Shown here: one piece after another, positions 34,695 through 43,512 of the stretch
How the letters are laid out: the number at the start of each line of letters is the position of its first letter
Numbering within the stretch: position 1 is the first letter of the stretch
From: Fimbriimonadaceae bacterium
Lineage (GTDB): Bacteria; Armatimonadota; Fimbriimonadia; Fimbriimonadales; Fimbriimonadaceae
NCBI GenBank assembly: GCA_019638775.1
Contig: JAHBTD010000002.1
Location: 558,001 to 622,000 of the forward strand
Reading direction: 5' to 3'
DNA: 64,000 nucleotides
The notes under the pieces: model-generated
What the model saw: only the letters and a program-made list of their open reading frames with translations
What the model was told of the DNA's origin: nothing
The model's database searches: none
Position numbers and translations under genes: made by a program

Positions 34695-35446
34695 CGCTTG
34701 CTCCTGATGACGAGCCAGGCAAACTTCGGCAGGGCCTTGGCTTTCTTGATCTTGGACGGATTCAGCAGGGTTCGCCACAGCCATTCGAGCTTGAGCTTTT
34801 GGATGATCTTGGGAGCACGCTTTGTCTTTCCGCTAAAAACATCAAACGAACCGCCAACACCCATCGCTACCGGAGCTTTGATGATCTCCTGAGTGTGTCG
34901 AATAAACTTCTCCTGACGAGGGATACCCATCGCCACAAAGAGAACATCGGGCTTATGCTCCGCGATCTCCTCGGCGACAACCTCGTCGCTATCAGCAGGA
35001 AAATACCCGTGCCTCGCGTGCACGATATTGCAACCAGGATGTCGGAGCCGCAAAGCTTCGGCAGCCATCTCGGCAACACCTGGTGCAGCGCCAAGGAAGA
35101 CAATCCTGTATCCCTTCAGCGCGCTAAGCTTGCAGATCTGATCGACCATATCGACGCCACTGACTCTGTCTTTGACCGGTTTGCCCGCACGTTTGGCTGC
35201 CCAAACTACGCCGATGCTATCAGGCGTGACAAGATCGGCTTCGGCAAAGATTCCGAACCATTCGGGGTCAGTCTGCGCCTGCACGATCCCACTTGAATCT
35301 GCCGTTACAACGAGATGTGGAGAGCCTTCGGCAATAAAGCCTTCAATCGTCTCCAATGCCTGCGACATCGTGACGCGATCGACGGGCAACCCCAAGACTT
35401 CAACGCGGTCACGCTCAGTCGTGCCCGAAGACGTTAAGGAAGTCAT
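34691..35446 (-). CDS. WecG/TagA/CpsF family glycosyltransferase
   Basis: A 251-aa enzyme of the GT26 family, which transfers N-acetylmannosamine-type sugars to undecaprenyl-linked GlcNAc during surface-glycan synthesis. Blocks are VTADSSGIVQAQ, DLVTPDSIGVVWAAK, RIVFLGAAPGVAEMAA, VLFVAMGIPRQEKFI and GVGGSFDVFSGKTKRAPK. It overlaps the adenosyltransferase by four bases, although the two reactions are unrelated. The upstream region to 35705 (259 bases) holds only a possible leader for the next gene. Confidence 0.92.
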   Translation of the reverse strand: MTSLTSSGTTERDRVEVLGLPVDRVTMSQALETIEGFIAEGSPHLVVTADSSGIVQAQTDPEWFGIFAEADLVTPDSIGVVWAAKRAGKPVKDRVSGVDMVDQICKLSALKGYRIVFLGAAPGVAEMAAEALRLRHPGCNIVHARHGYFPADSDEVVAEEIAEHKPDVLFVAMGIPRQEKFIRHTQEIIKAPVAMGVGGSFDVFSGKTKRAPKIIQKLKLEWLWRTLLNPSKIKKAKALPKFAWLVIRSKR

Positions 35447-35640
35447 AAGTTGAGTTTACCGTAGGTTCGGAAGAATGCCAGTCCATTGTTGGAAACCTGG
35501 GTCTTGAAAGCAGCGGGCCTTCCTGGAACATGAAGATTGCGCAATTGTACGCAACACAGCAGATAGGGCAGCCCCCCTGAAACAAATGCTGGTAATTACT
35601 TAGTGCCTTTTGACGAATATTTGCGTTATCATAGACAACC

Positions 35641-35682
35641 GCTGAGGGCAAGAGCGGCAACCGTAGCCTCGAGGCCTTCAGC
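35641..35682 (+). promoter_or_regulatory. structured leader before the pseudopilin gene
   Basis: Between GCTGA (35641) and TCAGC (35682) the sequence can close a stem, and contains AGGGCAA, a CGG-CAA-CCG mini-hairpin and AGCCTCGAGGCCT. These pieces faintly resemble the first half of GEMM (c-di-GMP-I) riboswitches, but the second conserved half is missing. A GGAGG ribosome site follows at about 35697. Confidence 0.25.
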
Positions 35683-35705
35683 TCATCTATCAGCGTGGAG
35701 GATGA

Positions 35706-36566
35706 ATGAAGAAAGCTTTTACCTTGATTGAACTGCTTGTCGTCATTGCGATTATCGCGATTTTGGCGGCTATCCTTTTCCCCGTCTTTGCTCAGGCGAA
35801 GGATGCGGCGAAGAAAACGCAGTCCGTTTCAAACATGAAGCAGATCGCGACAAGCTGCCTGCTCTATGGTCCAGATTACGACGACTACTATCCAAACAGC
35901 GCCTATATCATGGCACCTGTGGCTCCGGACCCCAGACCCATCGTGTTCTCTGTGTACGACGCAGTGATGCCGTACATGAAGAATGTCAACATTTATGTGA
36001 GCCCAGCCGACCCTGAAAAGCAGGACTGGAAAAAGCGACTGAACTCGGTGAACTTGACGAATGTCCCAGGCTCTCAGGGCGTTCAATTCGCAAGTTATGC
36101 GCCCAACCTTGGGCTGTTCGGCGAGAATCTGTGCTCACCGTTCCTACCTGGCGTTCTACAAAAGTATTCGCCGGTATGGACTCAAACGGCTCTGCCTGAC
36201 GTCGTCGGAACGATCATGTTCTTTGATGCTTACATCCTTGACGCCAGCTTCCCCAATCCCGCGAAGGGAGTGGGCTTGACCTATAACAAGTTTATGGGCG
36301 TTGCGCGGCATAATGATGGCCTTGTCATCAACTTCGCCGACGGGCATACGAAATTCCACAAATGGAATGGCATTCCAAACGGTGGGATTACACCTGCGAC
36401 CGGCGTTGACCGCCCGAACGTTCCGTACTACAGTTGGTCCAACCCTTACTATAAATCGATCAGCCAACTTGAGGCAGCTCCAAACACACCGGCAGCTCCT
36501 TACAACGACCTTCATGGTGTGCCTGGAACACAGATTGGAGACTCTGAAGATCTGGCCTGCAGCTAG
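35706..36566 (+). CDS. pseudopilin-like protein with H-x9-DG motif
   Basis: A 286-aa protein. The type IV prepilin cleavage site and helix are at residues 3-25 (KAFTLIELLVVIAIIAILAA). A large C-terminal domain follows with YDDYYPN and, near residue 205, RHNDGLVINFADGHTKF, the H-x9-DG motif of the Planctomycetes/Armatimonadota pseudopilin families. Proteins of this type are expected to be processed by prepilin peptidase and held at the envelope. Armatimonadota usually carry many copies; a second lies at 48144. A terminator follows. Confidence 0.9.
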   Translation: MKKAFTLIELLVVIAIIAILAAILFPVFAQAKDAAKKTQSVSNMKQIATSCLLYGPDYDDYYPNSAYIMAPVAPDPRPIVFSVYDAVMPYMKNVNIYVSPADPEKQDWKKRLNSVNLTNVPGSQGVQFASYAPNLGLFGENLCSPFLPGVLQKYSPVWTQTALPDVVGTIMFFDAYILDASFPNPAKGVGLTYNKFMGVARHNDGLVINFADGHTKFHKWNGIPNGGITPATGVDRPNVPYYSWSNPYYKSISQLEAAPNTPAAPYNDLHGVPGTQIGDSEDLACS

Positions 36567-36587
36567 ACTTTCAGTGCAAATCAACAA

Positions 36588-36630
36588 ATTCGGCTCCGCA
36601 GCGTAAAGTTGCGGGGCCGAATCATTTTTG
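36588..36630 (+). terminator. terminator of the pseudopilin gene
   Basis: ATTCGGCTCCGCA and TGCGGGGCCGAAT form a 13-bp stem with one mismatch and a nine-base loop, followed by CATTTTTG. Confidence 0.85.
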
Positions 36631-36643
36631 GTTAACGGCGCGC

Positions 36644-37315
36644 TTATTGCGGGCTGCTTGCTGGGTTCACGGAGGAGATCAATTGCTCAAGATAATCTCC
36701 TACGGTCGACAGCACTTTTCCACGGTGTGAGATACTGTGCTTTTGTTCGGCGGTTAAGTCTGCCATGGTGCAACCGAGTTCAGGAAGAAAGAAGATAGGG
36801 TCATAGCCAAAACCTCCGCCACCACTTGGCTCATTAGCGATGCGTCCCTCGCAGGTTGCCTCAAAGACCACTGACTCTCCAATCCTGCGAGAGTCTTGCC
36901 ATGCGGGTGCCGAGACTCCGGACGGCGGTGTAATCGACACACAGCACCGAAAACGGGCTCCTCGCTGCTCGACCGGCGTATTTTTTAGGCGATCAAGGAT
37001 GATGGCCATCTTTTCCGGAAACGGTGTCTCTTCACCGGCGAATCGCTTCGACATCAATCCCGGTTCGCCGCCCATTGCGTCAACCTCCAAACCCGCATCA
37101 TCGGCTATACACCACTCACCTGTGAAATCAGCGGCAGAAGCCGACTTAATCGCGGCATTGTCCCAATAAGTGGACCCTGTTTCTTCCGGCTCTGGAGCTC
37201 CGGGAAAGTCTGCAAGAGTCAGAATCTTGAGCCCGGGCAGGCGCTGCGAGAGGATTGTAACCATCTCGCCCGCCTTCTTGAGATTGTGAGTAGCAATGAC
37301 CAAGCGTTCGATCAT
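36644..37315 (-). CDS. rdgB: XTP/dITP diphosphatase
   Basis: A 223-aa HAM1/RdgB enzyme that hydrolyses deaminated purine triphosphates and keeps them out of DNA and RNA. Motifs: [11 protein letters not shown] near the N-terminus, [46 protein letters not shown] and SHRGKVL. It overlaps rph by four bases, which is the common rph-rdgB order. Confidence 0.95.
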   Translation of the reverse strand: MIERLVIATHNLKKAGEMVTILSQRLPGLKILTLADFPGAPEPEETGSTYWDNAAIKSASAADFTGEWCIADDAGLEVDAMGGEPGLMSKRFAGEETPFPEKMAIILDRLKNTPVEQRGARFRCCVSITPPSGVSAPAWQDSRRIGESVVFEATCEGRIANEPSGGGGFGYDPIFFLPELGCTMADLTAEQKHSISHRGKVLSTVGDYLEQLISSVNPASSPQ

Positions 37316-38022
37316 ATCTCCAGAACTTTTCGCTGCATTTCGATCAATTCGTCGATGCCCTGCTTTGCCAATCGAAGCATTTTGCCGAGCGTCTCTGCAG
37401 AAAAAGGCTCTTGTTCGGCAGTGCCCTGGATCTCAACGAACTTGCCGGAAGAGGTCATCACCACGTTCATGTCTGTGTCGGCGGTGCTGTCCTCCTCGTA
37501 GCAAAGGTCGAGGAGTTCGGTCCCACGGCAAATGCCAACGCTGACAGCTGCCGTCGGCTCTCCAAGCGGCATCGATTTGAGCATACGCTGATCTTTCATC
37601 CACCGGATCGCGTCGTAGGTGGCAACGTAGGCCGCCGTGATGGCAGCGGTTCGCGTGCCCCCATCGGCCTGGATCGCGTCGCAGTCGAGGGTAATCGTTC
37701 TCTCTCCGAGGGACTCGTGATCTACGATGGCGCGCATTGCACGTCCGATCAAACGCTGAATCTCTTGTGATCTTGCATTGGCCTTGCCAATCTCTCGCTG
37801 GTTGCGCTGTCTTCCCGACCTCGGAAGCATTGAATACTCGGCAGTGACCCATCCTTTACCGGAGTGCTTGAGAAATGGGGGAACACGGTCTTCGACTGTC
37901 GCAGTCACGAGCATATGGGTCTCTCCCATCTTGATCAAACACGAGCCCTCGGCAAACTTGGCAAAGCCTCTTTCGAGGGTAACGGGGCGGAGTTGGTCGG
38001 GCCTTCGGCCATCGATTCGCAT
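37312..38022 (-). CDS. rph: ribonuclease PH
   Basis: A 236-aa phosphorolytic 3' exonuclease for tRNA processing. The start [14 protein letters not shown] is canonical; a longer frame (38058) adds 12 residues that overlap rsmE and is rejected. Conserved blocks are [59 protein letters not shown] and [27 protein letters not shown]. It sits between rsmE and rdgB in the operon. Confidence 0.96.
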   Translation of the reverse strand: MRIDGRRPDQLRPVTLERGFAKFAEGSCLIKMGETHMLVTATVEDRVPPFLKHSGKGWVTAEYSMLPRSGRQRNQREIGKANARSQEIQRLIGRAMRAIVDHESLGERTITLDCDAIQADGGTRTAAITAAYVATYDAIRWMKDQRMLKSMPLGEPTAAVSVGICRGTELLDLCYEEDSTADTDMNVVMTSSGKFVEIQGTAEQEPFSAETLGKMLRLAKQGIDELIEMQRKVLEI

Positions 38023-38041
38023 AGGTGAATGGTACCTAAGC

Positions 38042-38779
38042 TCAGGAACCAAGACCAAGGAGAACGACGCCTGCCGCGACTGGCCCAGCGGTGTCCGCTC
38101 GTAGGACGAGAGGCCCCAATGTCACACCACGATCGCCGATCAGGGCGAGCTCTCTTGGGGCCCATCCACCCTCTGGTCCCACAACGAGCGTGAACTCCCG
38201 ACAACCAGCAGATATACGCTCTCTTATAGTCGTGGCAAATGCCTTTTCAAGCCCTTCACGCTCACTCAGGACGATGGCTTGATTCATCTCCTCCAGAACG
38301 GTCTTTAGCGAAGGCGCGAAGGACACTTGGGGCAAACGACTCCGAAAACACTGTTCGGCCGATTCTCTCGTGACCGCTCGCATCCGGCGCAAACGATCTT
38401 CGATCTTTTTATCATCCCACTTCACGACCGAGCGCTCAGCTGGAAAGAAAACCATTCTGGCTACGCCGATCTCGGTGCACATCCTCACAATCGTGTCGAT
38501 CCGGTCACCTTTGGGAAGCGCCTGAGCAAGCGTGACTTGGATATCCGGTTCAGAGTTTGGAAGAATAGTTTCGATGGGAGCGGCGGAGCGTCCTTGAATC
38601 TCGCATCGAACAAGCCGCCCGTCGTTTGGAAGGACGGCGATCTCATCGCCAGTGCTGAGTCGCAGCACCTTGTGAATCTTTGCAAACTCCTCCGCCGGGA
38701 TTTCGAAGGGTCCACTCAAGTCCAAGCCCTCAATAAAGAACCTCGGAAGCGCACGGATGGGGAGTCCCTTCTTTGGCAT
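38042..38779 (-). CDS. rsmE: 16S rRNA m3U1498 methyltransferase
   Basis: A 245-aa SPOUT methyltransferase. It has the N-terminal PUA-like part ([24 protein letters not shown]), [12 protein letters not shown], and the knot [17 protein letters not shown] with [11 protein letters not shown]. It methylates U1498 of 16S rRNA. The ATG at 38779 overlaps the prmA stop (TGATG); the frame extended to 38818 lies inside prmA and is rejected. Confidence 0.95.
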   Translation of the reverse strand: MPKKGLPIRALPRFFIEGLDLSGPFEIPAEEFAKIHKVLRLSTGDEIAVLPNDGRLVRCEIQGRSAAPIETILPNSEPDIQVTLAQALPKGDRIDTIVRMCTEIGVARMVFFPAERSVVKWDDKKIEDRLRRMRAVTRESAEQCFRSRLPQVSFAPSLKTVLEEMNQAIVLSEREGLEKAFATTIRERISAGCREFTLVVGPEGGWAPRELALIGDRGVTLGPLVLRADTAGPVAAGVVLLGLGS

Positions 38780-39636
38780 CACATCACTCTTGGCTTTTGC
38801 AGCGTAGCCCCCACCCATTCACCTTTGTCAAGCTTGCGAACAAGTTGAAATCCACCGCGTTCTGCCATCTCAAGGACTGCGAGCCAGTTTTCGCGGATAA
38901 TCCCGGAGACAATCCAATTTCCGCCTGGGCGAAGATGTGCCCATGCTTGGGGTGTTAGGCGGATCAAGGTTGCGCTGATAATATTGCTCAGGATCAAATC
39001 CCATGGTTGTTGAGAAGAGGGATGTTCGAATCCGTCACCGCAAACCACATCCAAGACCACATTATTGATTTCGGCGTTTTGAGCCGTAACTTCGGCCGAA
39101 ATAGGGTCGATATCGGCAGCGAGAACGCATTGCGCACCAAGCTTCAACGCTCCTATTCCGAGTATGCCACTGCCACAGCCGAGATCAAGGACGCGCGACC
39201 CGTCTACTTGCTCGGCTTCCAGCAATTCAAGGCACATTCGGGTCGTGGGGTGATCGCCCGTTCCGAACGCTTGGCCAGGGTCCAGGACGATGTCGATATC
39301 GCCCGGCTGGAATTCGAACTCCTCCCAAGTGGGCCGTACGACAAATCTCTTCCCGACCCGCCTGGGCTTAAAATGCTTCTTCCACGCCTCAGCCCAATCT
39401 TCTTCGTTGACCTCTGAGGTGATGATCTCTCGGGCTCCCAATGATCGCAACTCCCTTGAAAGAGCTTCAACCTGTGCAGAAGTTCCAGCAACGGACACCA
39501 GATAAGCCGAGATGGATGGAGGATTCTCTCCAATGATCGTTGCGGGGCAGCCAAAGCGGTCAAAGGCATCGGCGAGGATCGCCCAATCTTCGGGCGCAGA
39601 GTCGAGAACGGCCTTGATCTCGATCCAAACGGTCAT
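38779..39636 (-). CDS. prmA: ribosomal protein L11 methyltransferase
   Basis: A 285-aa enzyme that methylates L11. An N-terminal substrate domain is followed by a class I methyltransferase: DPGQAFGTGDHPTTRMCLELLE, LDLGCGSGILGIGALKLGA near 160, and DLILSNIISATLI. It overlaps dnaJ upstream by four bases and rsmE downstream by one, giving strong translational coupling. Confidence 0.95.
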   Translation of the reverse strand: MTVWIEIKAVLDSAPEDWAILADAFDRFGCPATIIGENPPSISAYLVSVAGTSAQVEALSRELRSLGAREIITSEVNEEDWAEAWKKHFKPRRVGKRFVVRPTWEEFEFQPGDIDIVLDPGQAFGTGDHPTTRMCLELLEAEQVDGSRVLDLGCGSGILGIGALKLGAQCVLAADIDPISAEVTAQNAEINNVVLDVVCGDGFEHPSSQQPWDLILSNIISATLIRLTPQAWAHLRPGGNWIVSGIIRENWLAVLEMAERGGFQLVRKLDKGEWVGATLQKPRVM

Positions 39637-40739
39637 CTCTTCTTTTTGAACAGGCCACCTAATAGCCCGCCCCCACTGCTGCCCTTGGGAATGGGTTCTC
39701 CAAAAGCTTCGGCAAGCTTCTTGATCTGTTCAATCTGGCCCTCGGTCAGCTTTTCTGGGACAGCAATATTCGTGACGAGTACGAGATCGCCTCTTCGCCC
39801 ACCATGAAGCGGTGGCAAACCTGCCCCTTGAACTCTCAAATACTCTCCTGGCTGCGTGCCAGCTGGAACCTCAACATCGTAATCGCTGTCAATCCCCTCG
39901 ACTGAGATTTCATCACCCATTGCAGCCTGCGAAAAAGTTAGGTTTAAACGCATTGCAACATCCTGACCGTGACGCTCAAACCTTTCGTCTTCCTCTACTT
40001 CGATAAAGACGTACAGCCCGCCGGACATCCCGTATCCGGTGCCGTCACTTCCCTTTCCTGGGATTTGAATTCGGGTGCCAGATTCTATTCCTGCAGGGAT
40101 ATCGACCGTAGCTTTGGCTTCTTCAACGACGAGCCCTTGTCCACGACAGACGTTACATGGCTTTTTGATGATCGTGCCTGCACCGCGACAGGTCGGGCAA
40201 GTCGCAGAAGTTTGTACGGTTCCAAAGATGGTCTGTTGCATCCGACCCACCATCCCTGCTCCATTGCAGTTCGTACAAACATCGGGTTCAACACCGCCTT
40301 CCGTGCCTTTGCCACCACAGGTACCGCACTTGGCTTGCCGTCGATATGAAACCTCTTTGGTCACACCAGTAATGACCTCTTGAAGAGTAAGTTTGATGTC
40401 GGCTCTTAGATCGTCGCCATCGCGGCCAACATTGCGCTGGCTTTGCCCGCCCGCCATATTGCCGAAGAACATCTGAAAGATGTCGGCAAAGTCTCCAAAG
40501 TTTTGGAAATTGCCGCTTGGAATCTCTTCGGCGGTGCCGAATTGATCATACCGAGCCTTCTTTTCGGGGTCGGACAGGACGGCATAGGCCTGTCCGATCT
40601 CCTTAAATCGCTCCTCGGATTCGGGATTGCCCTGGTTGACGTCGGGATGATGCTCACGAGCCAAACGCCGAAAGGCCGACTTGATTTCGTCGGCAGAGGC
40701 GTCTCGCGAAACGCTGAGTACCTCGTACGGGTCGCGCAT
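39633..40739 (-). CDS. dnaJ: chaperone DnaJ
   Basis: A 368-aa type I Hsp40. The J domain carries HPD (residue 33 area) within LAREHHPDVNQG. A glycine/phenylalanine linker is short and less glycine-rich than usual. Four zinc repeats follow: CGTCGGKG, CTNCNGAG, CPTCRGAG and CNVCRGQG. The client-binding C-terminal domains end in GLLGGLFKKKR. It works with DnaK; no dnaK or grpE is in this window. It overlaps prmA by four bases and follows rpoZ by 22. Confidence 0.97.
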   Translation of the reverse strand: MRDPYEVLSVSRDASADEIKSAFRRLAREHHPDVNQGNPESEERFKEIGQAYAVLSDPEKKARYDQFGTAEEIPSGNFQNFGDFADIFQMFFGNMAGGQSQRNVGRDGDDLRADIKLTLQEVITGVTKEVSYRRQAKCGTCGGKGTEGGVEPDVCTNCNGAGMVGRMQQTIFGTVQTSATCPTCRGAGTIIKKPCNVCRGQGLVVEEAKATVDIPAGIESGTRIQIPGKGSDGTGYGMSGGLYVFIEVEEDERFERHGQDVAMRLNLTFSQAAMGDEISVEGIDSDYDVEVPAGTQPGEYLRVQGAGLPPLHGGRRGDLVLVTNIAVPEKLTEGQIEQIKKLAEAFGEPIPKGSSGGGLLGGLFKKKR

Positions 40740-40761
40740 AGATCCTTAGCGGCTCAAAGCC

Positions 40762-41268
40762 TTAATCACTCTCAGACTCTTCTTCTTCGCCAGTCTCCTG
40801 ATCGGCGATGTCGGAAAGCGACAGAGTGTCGTCGTCGCTGGGCTCAGTCTCGATCTCGTCGTCAGTGCCTTCAACAAGGTCGGACAGGGATACCGGCTCG
40901 GCAGAATCGTCCGAGTCGCCATCAGAATCGTGGTCTCCGTCGTGGTCGTCTTCGCCAATCGTTTCGACAAGAGCTACTTCCGACTCGTCAAGGGCAGGCA
41001 GAAGCATTCCAAATTCGGGCGCCAGTTCATCGGGTAGAACCGCCATCTCTGGCTGCTCAATGCGACCCATCTCATCGACCGAAGGCAGAATCGCCTTGAT
41101 TTTGCCAGCAGCGATCTCCGCAAGTGCGATCGTGAGCGGGTGATTGGAATCGATGCTGACAAGCGGAGGCGCACCCTCGCGGAGTTGTTTCGCACGCTTG
41201 GCGGCAAGGTTTGCCAATACGAACTTCCCTTCGGGAAAATTCTTGAGGATATCTGGGGAAGGCAGCAT
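40762..41268 (-). CDS. rpoZ: RNA polymerase omega subunit with acidic tail
   Basis: A 168-aa protein whose first 70 residues match omega: KFVLANLAAKRAKQLREGA, then SNHPLTIALAEIAAGKI. Omega helps fold and assemble the beta-prime subunit. The rest is highly acidic (DDHDGDHDSDGDSDDSAEP; EEEESESD) and probably disordered; ordinary omega has about 70-100 aa. ATG 41268 lies 25 bases after a TATAAT box, which rules out the start at 41391. It heads the operon rpoZ-dnaJ-prmA-rsmE-rph-rdgB. Confidence 0.9.
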   Translation of the reverse strand: MLPSPDILKNFPEGKFVLANLAAKRAKQLREGAPPLVSIDSNHPLTIALAEIAAGKIKAILPSVDEMGRIEQPEMAVLPDELAPEFGMLLPALDESEVALVETIGEDDHDGDHDSDGDSDDSAEPVSLSDLVEGTDDEIETEPSDDDTLSLSDIADQETGEEEESESD

Positions 41269-41293
41269 AGTGTGTTCCGTCGGCAGGCGAGAA

Positions 41294-41299
41294 ATTATA
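41294..41299 (-). promoter_or_regulatory. -10 box of the rpoZ-dnaJ operon
   Basis: A perfect TATAAT on the minus strand, 25 bases upstream of the rpoZ ATG. No clear -35 hexamer. No CIRCE sequence is present here, so HrcA control of dnaJ at this promoter is not supported. Confidence 0.45.
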
Positions 41300-41421
41300 C
41301 CATTTCGGCGTATCCACTGGAGGCTCGAAGTCCTATGGCTGAGTGTTTTTGCAGAATTCACGGCAGGATGCCCAAATTCAGCGAAAAACAAATACGGATT
41401 CTGCTACAAAACAGATGAGAT

Positions 41422-42600
41422 ATGGACATCCACGGCGAAGCTAGCCCAGACACACTGTTGCAGCATTTTGGAGAGGAAGAGAAATACCTTGGCGCGGTAG
41501 CCCCACCCCTCATACACACATCTACCTTTGTCTTCAACGACGTCGATACCTTCATTTCGACGATGCAGGATAATCCTGGCGGGCCGCCTTGGCACTATTC
41601 ACGAGTTGGCAATCCCACCGTCGCCGCAGTCGAAAACAAGCTTGCTGCGCTTGAACACACCGAGGCTTGCAAGATGTTCGGCAACGGAATGGGAGCAATC
41701 ACGGCATGCCTGTTTTCATGTATTGAAGCTGGCTCGCATGTCGTGGCCGTCGATACTTGCTATGGAACCACACGACAGGTTTTCGAAGAGTATCTTCCAC
41801 GCTTCAACGTCTCCCATACGTATGTCTCTGGTCTTACGGTTGAATCCGTCCTGGATGCCGTCACCCCAGAAACTTCGATGATCTACCTGGAGGCTCCGAG
41901 CAGCCTTATCTTCCGACTGCAAGACATCGAGCCGATCACGAAGTACGCAAGAGAGAAAGGAATTCCAACCCTTCTGGATAACACCTACAGCTCACCCCTC
42001 CATATGAATCCTGCCGATCATGGCGTTGATATGGTGATTCATAGCTGCACCAAGTATTTGGCTGGACACTCGGATACCTGCTCAGGAGCAGTCTGTACGA
42101 CTCAAGAGCGCGTAGACCGACTCGCGAAGTGGGAAGTCAACTTCTTTGGTTCTGTTTGTTCCCCGTTTAACGGATGGATGGTCCACCGAGGACTGCGGAC
42201 ACTTCGCGTACGCCTCAAGCAGCACGAGCTCGCAGGAAACATAGTTGCAGACTATCTTGCTGGCAAGCCTGCTGTCGATAAGTTAATGCATGTTGGCCAC
42301 GAAACTTATCCGCAGCGCGAGCTATATAAGAAGTATTGCCGGGGATCTGGGGGACTCCTTTCGTTCGTCCCCACGAATCAAGATCCCGAGTATGTAAAAC
42401 GACTCTGCAACGCGCTCAAACTCTTTCGGCTTGGCGTTAGCTGGGGCGGACACGAAAGTTTAGTCGTGCCTCTCCTAATTAAGCCGATCGGTTGGAACGC
42501 TGAAACTTACGTAATCCGGCTGTTCTGCGGACTCGAAGACCCCGCTGACATGATCAAAGACCTGGAGCAGGCCTTTGATCTTGCGACTGTTGCGGTTTAG
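41422..42600 (+). CDS. PLP-dependent trans-sulfuration enzyme
   Basis: A 392-aa member of the Cys/Met metabolism PLP family (cystathionine gamma-synthase or beta/gamma-lyase type). Visible: HTSTFVFNDV, HYSRVGNPTVAAVENKLAALEHTEACKMFGNGMGAI, the ring-stacking tyrosine block CYGTTR, LDNTYSSP and the Schiff-base lysine in SCTKYLAGHSD. The C-terminal domain has GVSWGGHESLV. Which reaction it runs cannot be fixed from the sequence. It converges with the amidase gene at 42614. Confidence 0.92.
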   Translation: MDIHGEASPDTLLQHFGEEEKYLGAVAPPLIHTSTFVFNDVDTFISTMQDNPGGPPWHYSRVGNPTVAAVENKLAALEHTEACKMFGNGMGAITACLFSCIEAGSHVVAVDTCYGTTRQVFEEYLPRFNVSHTYVSGLTVESVLDAVTPETSMIYLEAPSSLIFRLQDIEPITKYAREKGIPTLLDNTYSSPLHMNPADHGVDMVIHSCTKYLAGHSDTCSGAVCTTQERVDRLAKWEVNFFGSVCSPFNGWMVHRGLRTLRVRLKQHELAGNIVADYLAGKPAVDKLMHVGHETYPQRELYKKYCRGSGGLLSFVPTNQDPEYVKRLCNALKLFRLGVSWGGHESLVVPLLIKPIGWNAETYVIRLFCGLEDPADMIKDLEQAFDLATVAV

Positions 42601-42613
42601 GGAAAATCGGCAA

Positions 42614-43321
42614 TCAACGATCGGCGATGGCTGAAGTCAGCGCGAGAGCTTTTTCGTCCCAAACTCCGATGAGCTCGCTTCCTGGCGGGTCCGTGCGCTT
42701 GGACATATCGTAAACCAATTCCAAGCCGGTGTCCTTCATCTGATCCCAGGGGAACCCAAGAGGGTCACTTTTTCGTCCACGCGGGACTGCGATAAACTCG
42801 TGGCTCGTGATGTACTTTAACTCTGGGAATCGCATACGCAGGTGCAGGATTAGATACTTGGTCACCTCAACCTGCTCCTTGGTCCACGGGTCCTTTCCGT
42901 CCCCAAGATTCACCATCTCTATGCCTATGCTAAAGCTGTTCACGCTCGTTCGGCCCAAGAAGTCACGGCTAACCCCCGCATGCCACGCACGCATAAAGGT
43001 AGAGACATGCTGGACGATGCTGCCATCCTTTCCTATCGTAAAGTGCGCGCTGACTTGACTCTCGGGCATTGCGAACCACTTGACCACACTCCCGAGGCTT
43101 GAGTTTGCAGTGTGGTGTAGGACGATTGTATCGATGGGCATATCTAACGGTCGTGCATTGTAGTTCGGCGAATCAACCCAAACAACTTTGTTGTATCCAG
43201 GTTCCTTCCATCCTTCTGGCACACCCAATCGATCCAGTTCGTTTGTCTGGGCGCTTGCAGTTGATGCTGCGATCACAGGCAACAGGAGGGACATCCACAT
43301 CGTTGATCCTATTGTAGGCAT
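42614..43321 (-). CDS. N-acetylmuramoyl-L-alanine amidase (Amidase_2)
   Basis: A 235-aa exported cell-wall hydrolase. From ATG 43321 the protein begins with a signal peptide (SLLLPVIAASTASA). The Amidase_2 fold is clear: TIVLHHTAN with the first zinc histidine, SAHFTIGKDGSIVQHV, SFSIGIEMVN, TSHEFIAVPRGRKSDPLGFPWD with the second zinc histidine and the K-x-DP motif. The frame extends 33 residues further upstream (43420), but that part lacks signal-peptide character. Confidence 0.9.
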   Translation of the reverse strand: MPTIGSTMWMSLLLPVIAASTASAQTNELDRLGVPEGWKEPGYNKVVWVDSPNYNARPLDMPIDTIVLHHTANSSLGSVVKWFAMPESQVSAHFTIGKDGSIVQHVSTFMRAWHAGVSRDFLGRTSVNSFSIGIEMVNLGDGKDPWTKEQVEVTKYLILHLRMRFPELKYITSHEFIAVPRGRKSDPLGFPWDQMKDTGLELVYDMSKRTDPPGSELIGVWDEKALALTSAIADR

Positions 43322-43512
43322 ATTCCATGAACTTTTCTGACGCAAATTTGTGGCTTCCATCACGCCTCGATTCCCCGTAGATGGGATAGCCTGGGGCTCA
43401 GGAACGCAACAACCGCACAAGACATTATTCGGTACACAACTTGCGACGCTTGCTCGTCAAGCCCTTCCCTGCCCATGCTGCAAACAGGAAGTAGACTCTA
43501 ACGAACGAATAC

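Noticed and set aside
34695-34784. Upstream extension of the cobalamin adenosyltransferase
   Set aside because: It adds 30 residues unlike the family and lies inside the WecG/TagA gene; the TTG at 34694 fits both homology and stop-start coupling.
41269-41391. Upstream extension of rpoZ
   Set aside because: It runs across a perfect TATAAT box and lacks omega homology.
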